Shown one piece after another: positions 53,438-61,684 of a stretch of DNA of 64,000 nucleotides. Numbering within the stretch: position 1 is the first letter of the stretch; each line of letters begins with the position of its first letter. The position numbers were made by a program, and so were the translations under genes. The notes under the pieces are model-generated. The model made no database searches. It was not told the DNA's origin and saw only the letters and a program-made list of their open reading frames with translations. The DNA is from Bordetella genomosp. 11 (GTDB lineage: Bacteria; Pseudomonadota; Gammaproteobacteria; Burkholderiales; Burkholderiaceae_B), in the NCBI RefSeq assembly GCF_002261215.1, contig NZ_NEVS01000004.1, positions 1,302,001-1,366,000 of the forward strand. The letters run 5' to 3'.

Positions 53438-53564
53438 CTCGCGGGACGGGGGGATCTCGCAAGAGGTCTCGCGGGCAGAGAGGATCTTGCAGGTTGGCGG
53501 GATCTTGCAGGGGCAACAGGGGCTTGCAGGGCCACGGGACTTGCAGGGCGAAAGAGCTTGCAGG
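53438..53564 (+). repeat. Degenerate ~18-bp tandem repeat after soeC
   Basis: Eight copies of an octamer drifting from CTCGCGGG/CTCGCAAG to CTTGCAGG start at 53438, 53456, 53468, 53486, 53504, 53523, 53540 and 53557, mostly 17-19 bp apart with purine-rich spacers (GGGAT, GGCAACAGGGG). No open frame of its own is convincing. It fills the 227-bp gap between soeC and the oxidoreductase gene. Confidence 0.8.
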
Positions 53565-53659
53565 GCGGAGGGGCGTTCCAGGGCGGCATGTACATTCCGG
53601 CCTCGGCGGCATAGCATTTGCGGGACAGGCCGCTTTTGCCGTGCCGTGAGGAGGCCACC

Positions 53660-54625
53660 ATGAGTCGCATGCAAGCCTATCGTATCCACCGCTTCGGCGG
53701 CCCGGAAGTGCTGCAGGAAGAATGGGTGACCGTGCCCGAGCCAGCGCGGAACGAAGGCCTGATCCGCGTCAAGGCGGCCAGTTTGAACCCCGTCGACGTC
53801 AAGACGCGGGAAGGCAAGTACCCGTTGGTACGCGCCGATCGATTGCCGTACATCCTGGGCCGGGATTGCGCCGGCATCCTGGAGGAAACCCGGCAGCGCC
53901 TGCCCGGCATCGAGCCCGGCGATGCGGTATACGCCTTTGTCGGCCAGGGGCAGGGCGCCTACGCCGAGTACGTGACGGTGCCGCTGGAAGGCATCGCGCG
54001 CAAACCCCTGTCGCTGGACTTCGTTACCGCGGCGGCGGTGCCGCTGGCCGGTTTGACGGCATGGCAGGGTATTTTCGACCACGGTGGGCTCAAGCCGGGG
54101 CAGTGCCTGCTGATCCACGGCGCCGCGGGCGGGGTCGGCCATTTTGCCCTGCAGTTCGCCAAAGCCAAGGGGGCCGAGGTCATCGCCACGGCGTCCGGCG
54201 ACGCCGCCGAATTCCTGCGCTCGCTGGGCGCGGACCGCGTGATCGACTACAAGACCCAGGATTTCGAGAAAGAAGTCCGGGCGGTCGACGTCGTGTTCGA
54301 CCTTATCGGCGGTGATACGCAAGAACGGTCCTGGAATGTGCTGAAGGACGGCGGCGCGCTGGTTTCTACCTTGAACGAGCCCTCCCAGGAGCGGGCGAAG
54401 CAGAAAAACGCTCGCGCCGCCCGCTACACCGCACGGCCCGACGGACGGCAACTGGCGGAGATCGCCGACCTGATCGATCGGGAGAAGGTACGCGTGCACG
54501 TCAGCCGGGTCTTTGAGTTCTCCCAGATAGAGCGCGCGCAGCGCCAACTGCAGGAAGGACACAACCGCGGGAAATTGGTCGTGACCCTGGCGGCGCGGGC
54601 GGACCAGGACACCAACGCAGGGTAG
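53660..54625 (+). CDS. Zinc-independent NADPH:quinone oxidoreductase (MDR family)
   Basis: The 321-residue protein is a medium-chain dehydrogenase/reductase of the quinone-oxidoreductase type: SLNPVDVKTREGKYP, LGRDCAGILEE, nucleotide-binding LIHGAAGGVGHFALQFAKAKGAEVIATAS and DVVFDLIGGDTQERSW. The Cys ligands of zinc-dependent alcohol dehydrogenases are missing. GAGGAGG precedes ATG 53660. It is a single gene between the repeat region and a convergent Bug gene; the physiological quinone or enone substrate is unknown. Confidence 0.93.
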   Translation: MSRMQAYRIHRFGGPEVLQEEWVTVPEPARNEGLIRVKAASLNPVDVKTREGKYPLVRADRLPYILGRDCAGILEETRQRLPGIEPGDAVYAFVGQGQGAYAEYVTVPLEGIARKPLSLDFVTAAAVPLAGLTAWQGIFDHGGLKPGQCLLIHGAAGGVGHFALQFAKAKGAEVIATASGDAAEFLRSLGADRVIDYKTQDFEKEVRAVDVVFDLIGGDTQERSWNVLKDGGALVSTLNEPSQERAKQKNARAARYTARPDGRQLAEIADLIDREKVRVHVSRVFEFSQIERAQRQLQEGHNRGKLVVTLAARADQDTNAG

Positions 54626-54704
54626 CCGTTTCCTGGGATCGTATATTTCGGCGACCTCGCTGGTAACGCATCCGGCGATCAACACCGTTCCGTTTTCAGG
54701 GCCG

Positions 54705-55700
54705 CTATTCCGCTGTCAGGTTGGCGGCTTGGATGACGGTCTGCCACTTGCCTATCTCGGCATCGATGAAGCGGCCGAACGCTTCTGGTGAGTTGTCGCC
54801 GGCAGGTACTGTGTAGCCTCGGTCGGCATAGGCGTTTTGAAGATCGGCGCGGGTCAATGCCTTGTTCAGCGCTGCATTGAGCCTGGCCACGATTGCAGGC
54901 GGCGTACCAGCGGGCGCCATCAAGCCGAACCAGGAGTCCACCTCGAAGTCGGTAAGGCCAGCCGTCGCGATTGCGGGGATTTCGGGAGCAAACGTCGTGC
55001 GCCGGGCGGCCGTGACGCCGATGGCACGCAACTTCCCGCTGCGAATATGGGGCAGGGCCGATGGCAGATTATCGAACATTGAATCGACCTGTCCGCCCAG
55101 CAATGCATTGAGCGCCGGTCCCCCGCCCCGATATGGAACGTGCAGAATATCCGTGCCGGTGCGCACTTTGAACAGATCACAAGACAAATGAATGGAAGAC
55201 CCTATGCCCGACGACGCGCACGTAAGTTTTCCTGGGTTTTCCCTGGCATAGGCGATGTATTCACGTACGTTCGAAATGGGCAAACCCTCCTTGATCACCA
55301 GGACATTGGTGACATTGGCGATACGGCCTACCGGCGTGAAATCGCGGACGAAGTCGTAGTTCAGGGTGCGGAAGAGCGTTCGATTTATCGTGTTGGCGAC
55401 CGTGCCGACATACAACGTATAGCCATCGGCCGCCGAGCGGGCGACCGACTCAGCACCGACATTGCTGCTGGCGCCGCTTTTGTTTTCAACCACCAGGGGT
55501 TGCCCCAGGTCTTCGGATATCGAACGTGCAATCAGCCTGGCTATCGTGTCCGTCGCGCCGCCCGGCCCGTAGCCCACTACCAGCGTAATGGGGCTTTGCG
55601 GATACGTGTCCGGTGGGATGCTCCACGCGGAAGAGGATGCTGGAAGCATGCCCCCCAGCAGGATGGCGGCCAATCTGCGCACACGGCTTCTGTACATCAT
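54705..55700 (-). CDS. Bug-family tripartite tricarboxylate transporter receptor
   Basis: The 331-residue exported protein has a signal peptide (RRLAAILLGGMLPASSSAWS) and Bug motifs YPQSPITLVVGYGPGGATD, VVENKSGASSNVGAESVA, VPYRGGGPALNALLGGQVD and SGKLRAIGVTAARR. The G+C content looks somewhat lower than its neighbours. AAGGAG supports ATG 55700 or the adjacent ATG 55697. It is divergent, across 66 bp, from an IclR-like gene that probably regulates it. Confidence 0.92.
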   Translation of the reverse strand: MMYRSRVRRLAAILLGGMLPASSSAWSIPPDTYPQSPITLVVGYGPGGATDTIARLIARSISEDLGQPLVVENKSGASSNVGAESVARSAADGYTLYVGTVANTINRTLFRTLNYDFVRDFTPVGRIANVTNVLVIKEGLPISNVREYIAYARENPGKLTCASSGIGSSIHLSCDLFKVRTGTDILHVPYRGGGPALNALLGGQVDSMFDNLPSALPHIRSGKLRAIGVTAARRTTFAPEIPAIATAGLTDFEVDSWFGLMAPAGTPPAIVARLNAALNKALTRADLQNAYADRGYTVPAGDNSPEAFGRFIDAEIGKWQTVIQAANLTAE

Positions 55701-55766
55701 GGGACTCCTTTCGTTCTGAAATTCAGGTACAGCGCGCCGGCCAGCCGGCGCGTGGGCTCCAATGCT

Positions 55767-56447
55767 ATGGAGCCGATCGACAAGGGCCGGAAAATGCGCA
55801 GAATTGAGACACATCCCACAGATCCGAATGCGATCTTTCACCACCATCTTCAACGGCGCGATCCGTATGCAGGCATCGTGGCTCGCTACCGTCCGATCTT
55901 GCGCCGGATCAGCGATGCAACGGGTGATTCCGTTTTCCTGGTTGCGCGACGGGGCAGCGAATCGTTATGCGTGCATCGGGAGGTTGGACGTTATCCGGTG
56001 CAGGTGCTCGTCGTTACCAAAGGGCACAGGCAACCGCTGGGCGTCGGCGCAGCGGGGCTTGCCTTGCTGGCGTCACTGCCCGCGGACCAGGCGGAAAGCG
56101 TCATAGAGAAGAATCGGCCCGATCTGGTCCTTTACGGGGACATGACCGCATTGCAATTGGCGGGATTGGTGGAGGAAACCCGGCGGCGCGGCTGGGCTTC
56201 GCTGGGAAACACGGCAGTGCCTGGGGCGCTAGGTGTCGGTATGGCCTGGCGGGAGGCCGGCGGTCGGATCAGGCTTGCGGTCAGCGTGGCGAGTGTCGTT
56301 GACCGGATGCCCTTGCATCGCCAGCAGCGGATCGTCGATTTGTTGAGAACCCAATTGGGATTGCGGAATACACTCCCCGCCATGACCCCATTCCCGGCCA
56401 CTGCTTCGGGGCATTTCGACCTGGCCGGACCGGACATCGCCATATGA
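55767..56447 (+). CDS. IclR effector-domain protein lacking a DNA-binding domain
   Basis: The 226-residue protein matches the IclR ligand-binding domain only: ISDATGDSVFLVARRGSESLCVHRE, VTKGHRQPLGVGAAGLALLASLP and VVDRMPLHRQQRIVDLLR-type closing helix. The usual N-terminal winged helix of about 70 residues is missing; only about 40 residues (METHP- and HHH-containing) precede the domain, and the divergent Bug gene leaves no room for more. ATG 55794 is an alternative start. It overlaps a LuxR-type gene by 4 bp, so it may act as a ligand sensor that works with the LuxR protein, or be a truncated relic. Confidence 0.75.
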   Translation: MEPIDKGRKMRRIETHPTDPNAIFHHHLQRRDPYAGIVARYRPILRRISDATGDSVFLVARRGSESLCVHREVGRYPVQVLVVTKGHRQPLGVGAAGLALLASLPADQAESVIEKNRPDLVLYGDMTALQLAGLVEETRRRGWASLGNTAVPGALGVGMAWREAGGRIRLAVSVASVVDRMPLHRQQRIVDLLRTQLGLRNTLPAMTPFPATASGHFDLAGPDIAI

Positions 56448-57295
56448 AGCCAGAGTTATCCCAGGAAACGATAAGCCAGTTGATCGACGAAGCAGGAACG
56501 CGGCAATCGCTGGACATTCTGTTCGCCGCGCTCTTGTCCTTCATCCCCTTCGAGATGGTGTCGGTGCTGGTGTATCGGGGCAGGGGGCGACCCGTCGCGC
56601 TGTATGACGATTTCAAGGAAACGGCATATCGGCGCGGGCTGGACAACTATCTGCGCCACTCCTACGTATTGAATCCGTGCTACCAGGCCTATCTGGGTGG
56701 GCTGCGGTCGGGCGTGATGCGCATACGGGATCTGGTTTCCACCGGCCACAGGCCTTCAGCCGGTCCAACGGCAGGCGGTCAGGCCGGCGATCCCATGCGG
56801 CAGGCCGGCGTGCCGGTGGCAATGTCGGAACAAGAGGAGATCGGCTACGTCACGCTGGGCTGGCCGCTCAACCGCGAAGAAATATTGGCGTTGGCGCCGC
56901 TGCGGGAAGACGCGGTGGCGGAAGTCGGCCTGCTCCGTCCGCGCGCAAGCGGTGGCTTCAGCGACGTGCACATCCATTGCCTGAGGGAGCTGCATCCGGT
57001 CATCGCCGCCGTGATACGGCGCTACTGGGTCGGGCACGGCGGCATGACGGGTACGCCGCCCGACAGCCACATCGATGCCGCTTTCGACAATTTCGGCAAG
57101 CCGGAATTGAGTGCGCGCGAAGCGGAAGTCATACGGATGGTATTGCAGGGGCATTCATCGGAGTCCATCGGCCTGCACCTGGGAATTTCGGTCACGACGG
57201 TCAAGACGCATCGCAAGAATGCCTATGCCAAGCTGAAGATTTCGACCCAGTCGGAATTGCTGTCTTTGTTCCTGCACACGCTGGAGCGTCGCTGA
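56444..57295 (+). CDS. LuxR-family transcriptional regulator
   Basis: The 283-residue protein has a C-terminal LuxR/FixJ HTH (about residues 222-280: KPELSAREAEVIRMVLQGHS, LGISVTTVKTHRKNAYAKL). The 200-residue N-terminal part (LSFIPFEMVSVLVYRGRGRP, YVLNPCYQAYLGGL) is not a phosphoreceiver or a recognisable acyl-homoserine-lactone domain; it looks GAF-like in places. Its start overlaps the IclR-like stop (ATGA), so the two are made together. Targets may be the divergent Bug gene and the downstream aminotransferase genes. Confidence 0.85.
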   Translation: MKPELSQETISQLIDEAGTRQSLDILFAALLSFIPFEMVSVLVYRGRGRPVALYDDFKETAYRRGLDNYLRHSYVLNPCYQAYLGGLRSGVMRIRDLVSTGHRPSAGPTAGGQAGDPMRQAGVPVAMSEQEEIGYVTLGWPLNREEILALAPLREDAVAEVGLLRPRASGGFSDVHIHCLRELHPVIAAVIRRYWVGHGGMTGTPPDSHIDAAFDNFGKPELSAREAEVIRMVLQGHSSESIGLHLGISVTTVKTHRKNAYAKLKISTQSELLSLFLHTLERR

Positions 57296-57357
57296 CGAAT
57301 CGCGCTGCCGCACGCCGTTTACGCTAACGGGCATGCAGGCACGAACCTGTTGCGCCT

Positions 57358-57371
57358 CCTCCCCGGGGAGG
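57358..57371. other. Perfect 14-bp palindrome upstream of the aminotransferase
   Basis: CCTCCCCGGGGAGG is a perfect palindrome 62 bp before the aminotransferase start and 62 bp after the LuxR stop. It could be a regulator site or part of a small terminator; nothing further distinguishes these. Confidence 0.3.
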
Positions 57372-57433
57372 ATGTTCCGGCGGCCTCGTTCGCGACATGA
57401 TCGCGGTTTCATCGAGAGCCCTGGAGGGATGCC

Positions 57434-58561
57434 GTGAAGTACACGCGGATGGCGCTGGAAGCGGAATCGCCGGAGGAATTCGGCTATGGCCGGATCCGGA
57501 ACAATCTATCGGAAAGCGCGATACCCGATCGCAAGCTGGGGGAATTCGGGCTGGATCTTTCGGACCTGACGCTGTGCTATGGCGAGCACCGTGGCGACCC
57601 CGCGCTGCGCGGGCAGATCGCAAGGCACAGCGGCAGCGCGGATATCGGGCCGGAAGACATCCTGGTGTGTGCCGGCGCGGCGACTGCTTTGTTCGTCGTC
57701 GCCACCTCGCTGCTGACACCGCAGGCGCACCTGGTCGTGGTGCGGCCCAACTACGCGACCAATATCGAGACGCCCAAGGCGATCGGCTGCGGCATCAGCT
57801 ATGTCGATCTGTCCTTCGAGAGCGGTTTCAGGACGGACATCGATGCCATCGAACGCGCGATACGGCCCGACACGGCGTATATCAGCGTGACCTGCCCGCA
57901 TAACCCTACCGGCACCATGATGTCCTGGGACGACTTGTTGCGCCTGGACGGCATCGCACGCCGGCACGGCTGCCTGGTGCTGGTGGACGAAACCTATCGT
58001 GACCTGAGCTATGCAGAGCCATACCCGACCGCGGCCAGCATCAGCGAACGTTTTGTCTCGGTGTCTTCGCTATCCAAGGCCTACGGAACGCCGGGAATCC
58101 GGACCGGCTGGCTTATCACCCGCGACCGTACCCTGTACGAGCGCTTCCTGGCCGCGAAGGAACAGATCGGCATCTGCGGGTCCGTGCTGGATGAAGCCGT
58201 GGGCGCGGCGGTCCTGGCCCAGCGCGACAGCTGGCTGGCGCGAAGCAACCCGCGCAACCTGCGGCATCGCGACATCGTGCGCGACTGGATGGCAGGCGAG
58301 CCCTATATGGAATGGGTGGAACCCGCCGGCGGCGTGGTCTGCTTCCCCCGCTTGAAGGTCGATGCGTCGTTCGATCTCGACCGCTTCTACCGCAGCCTGC
58401 TGGAGACGCACGGAACCTATGTCGGGCCGGGCCATTGGTTCGACATGCCGCGTCACTACATGCGCATCGGCTTCGCGTGGTTGGGCGAACAGCAGTTGCG
58501 CGACGGGTTGACGGCCATTTCCTCGGCCATACGAGAGCAAATGCCGGAAAGCGGGGGGTGA
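57434..58561 (+). CDS. PLP-dependent aminotransferase, class I/II
   Basis: The 375-residue protein has the fold-type I pattern: N-terminal arm, ALRGQIARHSG, CAGAATALFVVATSLL, CPHNPTGTMMSWDDL, Asp in LVLVDETYRDLSY that binds the PLP nitrogen, and the Schiff-base Lys in SSLSKAYGTPGIRTGW. A C-terminal Arg in HYMRIGFAW binds the substrate carboxylate. The start is GTG 57434 after GGAGGG. The next gene, an acetyltransferase, starts 3 bp after its stop. The substrate amino acid is unknown. Confidence 0.92.
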   Translation: MKYTRMALEAESPEEFGYGRIRNNLSESAIPDRKLGEFGLDLSDLTLCYGEHRGDPALRGQIARHSGSADIGPEDILVCAGAATALFVVATSLLTPQAHLVVVRPNYATNIETPKAIGCGISYVDLSFESGFRTDIDAIERAIRPDTAYISVTCPHNPTGTMMSWDDLLRLDGIARRHGCLVLVDETYRDLSYAEPYPTAASISERFVSVSSLSKAYGTPGIRTGWLITRDRTLYERFLAAKEQIGICGSVLDEAVGAAVLAQRDSWLARSNPRNLRHRDIVRDWMAGEPYMEWVEPAGGVVCFPRLKVDASFDLDRFYRSLLETHGTYVGPGHWFDMPRHYMRIGFAWLGEQQLRDGLTAISSAIREQMPESGG

Positions 58562-58564
58562 GCG

Positions 58565-59053
58565 ATGCACGGCGATCCGGATCGCGGCCATCGAACGGGA
58601 AGCGCGCCCGGCCGTATTCTGCCCGCCGCGCCGCGGCATCATGGCGAATGGCTGGCGCTTTGGCGGGCCTATCTGGACTTCTACGGCGTGCAGCTGCGCG
58701 ATGAAGTCACCCGGGCGACCTGGGCGCGAGTGTCCGGGTCCGGCGGCGACCATTGCTGCCTGGTCCACGAGGATGCGGCGGGCCGGGCGACAGGATTCGT
58801 GATCTATCTGTTCCATCGCGCCAGCTGGACCGACGGCTGGAATTGCTGCATCGAGGATCTCTACGTGGCGCCCGCGGCGCGCGGCAGCGGTACCGGGCGC
58901 GCATTGATGGAAGCCGCGATCGCCGCCGCCCGGGACCGGGACGCGTATCGCGTGTATTGGCAGACCGACCGCGACAATGCCGCCGCGCGCCGCCTGTACG
59001 ACCGGCTGGCCGAGGCGGCCGACGTCGTCCAATACCGGGTTGGGCCAACCTAG
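58565..59053 (+). CDS. GNAT-family N-acetyltransferase
   Basis: The 162-residue protein has the GNAT core: WTDGWNCCIEDLYVAPAARGSGTGRALME includes the acetyl-CoA pyrophosphate loop (R-G-S-G-T-G), and VYWQTDRDNAAARRLYDRL is the typical motif B. It follows the aminotransferase gene by 3 bp, so both probably act on the same amino-acid-like metabolite. Confidence 0.92.
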   Translation: MHGDPDRGHRTGSAPGRILPAAPRHHGEWLALWRAYLDFYGVQLRDEVTRATWARVSGSGGDHCCLVHEDAAGRATGFVIYLFHRASWTDGWNCCIEDLYVAPAARGSGTGRALMEAAIAAARDRDAYRVYWQTDRDNAAARRLYDRLAEAADVVQYRVGPT

Positions 59054-59139
59054 GTACGGCAGCCCGGGACAACGGTATCATCGTGCTTTTCCGGGCCGGC
59101 ATGCCATCGGCCCGGCCCGCTGCACAGGAAGGAGATCCC

Positions 59140-60699
59140 ATGGCCGTTGCCCAACCCGAAGCCAGCCGTTACGGCGGCGGTTTCCGACGTATTGCCGCTG
59201 CCAGCCTGCTGGCGCTGGCCCTGGTCGGCGCGCGCGCCGATGCCGCGAATGGCGGCGCCAGCGGGCTGCATGACAATTTTTTCTGGTTGGGCCAGTTCAA
59301 CAAGGCTTCCATTGTGATGACGGTGGAGCAGGGCATCGTCCCGCGCGATATCGGGCAGAAGACGGCGCGGGCGATCGCCCAGGTGATCGCGGAAGGCGAT
59401 AAGCCGGGCGGCAAGCGGCCCGGGGATTATCTGCAGCTGGAGCCGCTGATCGTCAAAATCGCCGGCCCGGACGCCACGCGGATGCATTCGGGGCGCAGCC
59501 GCCAGGATATCCTGGCGACCACGCGACGCGTCATGCTGCGCGACCGCCTGCTGGATCTGTACGAGGCGCTGAACCAGGCGCATGCGTCGGTCAACGCGCT
59601 GGCGGAAAAGTACGCCGATGCCATCGTGCCGGCCTACACCAATGGCGTGCAAGCCCAGCCGACCACCTATGGCCACTACCTGCTGGCGTTTTCCAGCGTG
59701 CTGGACCGGGATGCCGCCCGGGTGCGCGAGGCCTATGCCCGGGTCAACCTCAGCCCCATGGGGGCCGCCGCGCTGGGCACCTCCAGCTTCCCCATCGACC
59801 GTAAGCGCCTGGCCGACCTGCTCGGGTTCGACGGCGTGGTCGACAACTCCTACGATGCCGCGCAGTTCTCGCAGATCGACGTCGGCGCGGAAGCCGCCAG
59901 CCTGGCCAGCACGATGGCGCTGAGCGTGGGCGCTTTCGTCCAGGATGTGCATACGCAATACCACCAGCCTAAGCCCTGGCTGATGCTGACCGAGGGCAAG
60001 TTGACCGGCACCAGCAGCATCATGCCGCAGAAGCGCAATCCCTACGCGCTGAACGATGTGCGCCTGGCGGCCAGCGAAACCGTGGGCGATGCGATGACGG
60101 CCCTGGTCGTGGCGCATAACGTGACGCCCGGCATGCCGGATTACAAGCGCGGGCAGGCCCAGGATGCCCTGGATGCCGCCACCGATATGTACCTGAAGCT
60201 GGACGATATGCTGGGCGGGCTGGTGCTGAACCGCGAGCGCGCGCTGGCCGAAGTCGATGCCGATTATTCCACCACCACGGAACTGGCCGATGTGCTGCAG
60301 CGGGACGCCAATGTGCCGTTCCGCATCGGCCATCATTTCGCGTCTGAGCTGGTCACCTATGGCCGGCAGAACAATCTGAAGCCCGCGGATATCCCCTATG
60401 CGGAGGCACAGCGCATCTACGCGGCGGCCGGCAAGGCCAACGGCACCGAGAACGCCAAGCTGCCGCTGGACGAGGCCCGCTTCCGCCAGGTGCTGACGGC
60501 GCAGAACATGATTGCCTCCAGCAAGGGCCAGGGCGGCCCGCAGCCTGCCGAGGTATCGCGCATGCTGGCCGAGGCCAAACAGCGCCTGGCGGCCGACACC
60601 GCCTGGGTGCAAAGCGCCCGCGATCGCCTGACGGCGGCGCAGGACAACCTGGATCGCGCGTTCGACAACGTGGCGAATCCGTTGCCGGCGAAGAAGTAG
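59140..60699 (+). CDS. Exported argininosuccinate-lyase-like protein
   Basis: The 519-residue protein belongs to the fumarase/aspartase superfamily, ArgH branch: MHSGRSRQDILATTRR, the active-site loop GTSSIMPQKRNPYALN (Ser292/Ser293), and QPTTYGHYLLAF. Unlike ArgH it starts with a signal peptide (FRRIAAASLLALALVGARADA, residues about 16-36) and lacks ArgH wording in several places (HSGRSRQD for HTARSRND). It is therefore unlikely to be the arginine biosynthetic enzyme. A periplasmic C-N lyase acting on an aspartate- or succinate-linked compound (compare EDDS lyase) is a reasonable guess. AGGAAGGAGA supports ATG 59140. Confidence 0.85.
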   Translation: MAVAQPEASRYGGGFRRIAAASLLALALVGARADAANGGASGLHDNFFWLGQFNKASIVMTVEQGIVPRDIGQKTARAIAQVIAEGDKPGGKRPGDYLQLEPLIVKIAGPDATRMHSGRSRQDILATTRRVMLRDRLLDLYEALNQAHASVNALAEKYADAIVPAYTNGVQAQPTTYGHYLLAFSSVLDRDAARVREAYARVNLSPMGAAALGTSSFPIDRKRLADLLGFDGVVDNSYDAAQFSQIDVGAEAASLASTMALSVGAFVQDVHTQYHQPKPWLMLTEGKLTGTSSIMPQKRNPYALNDVRLAASETVGDAMTALVVAHNVTPGMPDYKRGQAQDALDAATDMYLKLDDMLGGLVLNRERALAEVDADYSTTTELADVLQRDANVPFRIGHHFASELVTYGRQNNLKPADIPYAEAQRIYAAAGKANGTENAKLPLDEARFRQVLTAQNMIASSKGQGGPQPAEVSRMLAEAKQRLAADTAWVQSARDRLTAAQDNLDRAFDNVANPLPAKK

Positions 60700-60705
60700 G
60701 CAGGC

Positions 60706-61599
60706 TTACACGGAACGGGCGATGCGGTCGCGCAGCCATTGATGGGCCGGGTCGCGATGGACGCGTTCGTGCCACAGCATCATCATGTCGAAGCCGGGCA
60801 GCTCCAGGGGAGGTTCGACGGCTTGCAGCGCGGGATTGCCGCGCATCAGGCGGGACGGCACCATCGCGACCAGGTCGGTGCCGGCCAGGGCTGAAACCAG
60901 GAACAGGAAGTGGGGCACGGATAGCGCAACCCGCCGCGCCATGCCTCGTTCAGCCAGTGCGCTGTCGGTCACGCCCTGGAAGCCGCCGCCATCCGACGAC
61001 ACGATGGCGTGATCCAGCCGGCGGAACTGTTCCAGGCTTGGACGACGCTTCAGCCGCGGGTGTCCCCGGCGCCCGGCCAACACATAACGTTCGGTGAACA
61101 GCAGCCTGCTGCGCAGGCCCGGCGGGGCCTCCTCGCCGATATGGAAGGCCAGATCCAGGTCCCGTTCGGCCTGGCGGGCCAATGCCGGCGGAATCAATTG
61201 AAGCACCGCCAGGCGCGTGCCCGGCGCTTCTTCGCGCAGCCCCGCCAGCGCGGGCAGGACGATGGTGGATTCCGCGTAATCCGAAGCCATGACGCGCCAG
61301 GTCTGGCGTGCCCGCGCAGGGTCGAAAGGCTCCGATGGCGCCACGGCCTGGCGCAGCGCTTCCAATGCCAGCCGCAGCGGCTCACGCAGCTCTTCGGCCC
61401 GGCGGGTAGGACGCATGCCTCGCGGCCCCGGCAGCAAAAGGGGGTCGCCGAAGATTTCGCGCAACCTGGCCAACTGGATGCTGACCGTGGGCTGCGCCAG
61501 GTGCAGGCGCGCGGCCGCGCGGGTCACATTGTGTTCGGTAAGGAGTGCGTCCAGCGTGACCAGCAGATTCAGGTCGACGCGGCGCAGGAAATTGTCCAT
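60706..61599 (-). CDS. LysR-type regulator, NodD/PcpR-like
   Basis: The 297-residue LTTR opens with DLNLLVTLDALLTEHNVTRAAARLHLAQPTVSIQLARLRE, the pattern of the NodD/NahR/SyrM subgroup. The effector domain follows from about residue 90. It is divergent from the flavodoxin-like quinone reductase gene across 85 bp and is its likely regulator, a common pairing. It ends 6 bp from the convergent ArgH-like gene. Confidence 0.92.
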   Translation of the reverse strand: MDNFLRRVDLNLLVTLDALLTEHNVTRAAARLHLAQPTVSIQLARLREIFGDPLLLPGPRGMRPTRRAEELREPLRLALEALRQAVAPSEPFDPARARQTWRVMASDYAESTIVLPALAGLREEAPGTRLAVLQLIPPALARQAERDLDLAFHIGEEAPPGLRSRLLFTERYVLAGRRGHPRLKRRPSLEQFRRLDHAIVSSDGGGFQGVTDSALAERGMARRVALSVPHFLFLVSALAGTDLVAMVPSRLMRGNPALQAVEPPLELPGFDMMMLWHERVHRDPAHQWLRDRIARSV

Positions 61600-61684
61600 G
61601 GCAATACCTGGAATTCCGAGAATTCATTTCTACTATAGCTTGGACAGCTCTATCTTTCCTGCATCCACGATGGAGCGTCTTCCC

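Noticed and set aside
53438..53564. CRISPR array
   Set aside because: The repeat unit is too short (about 8 conserved bases), spacers are about 10 bp and not unique, and no cas genes are nearby.
57430..57438. Two-codon mini-frame ATGCCGTGA overlapping the aminotransferase GTG start
   Set aside because: It is probably coincidental; one overlapping ATG without conservation evidence does not support a regulatory upstream frame.
59140..60699. Housekeeping argH
   Set aside because: It carries a signal peptide and altered signature residues, and no other arginine genes are nearby.
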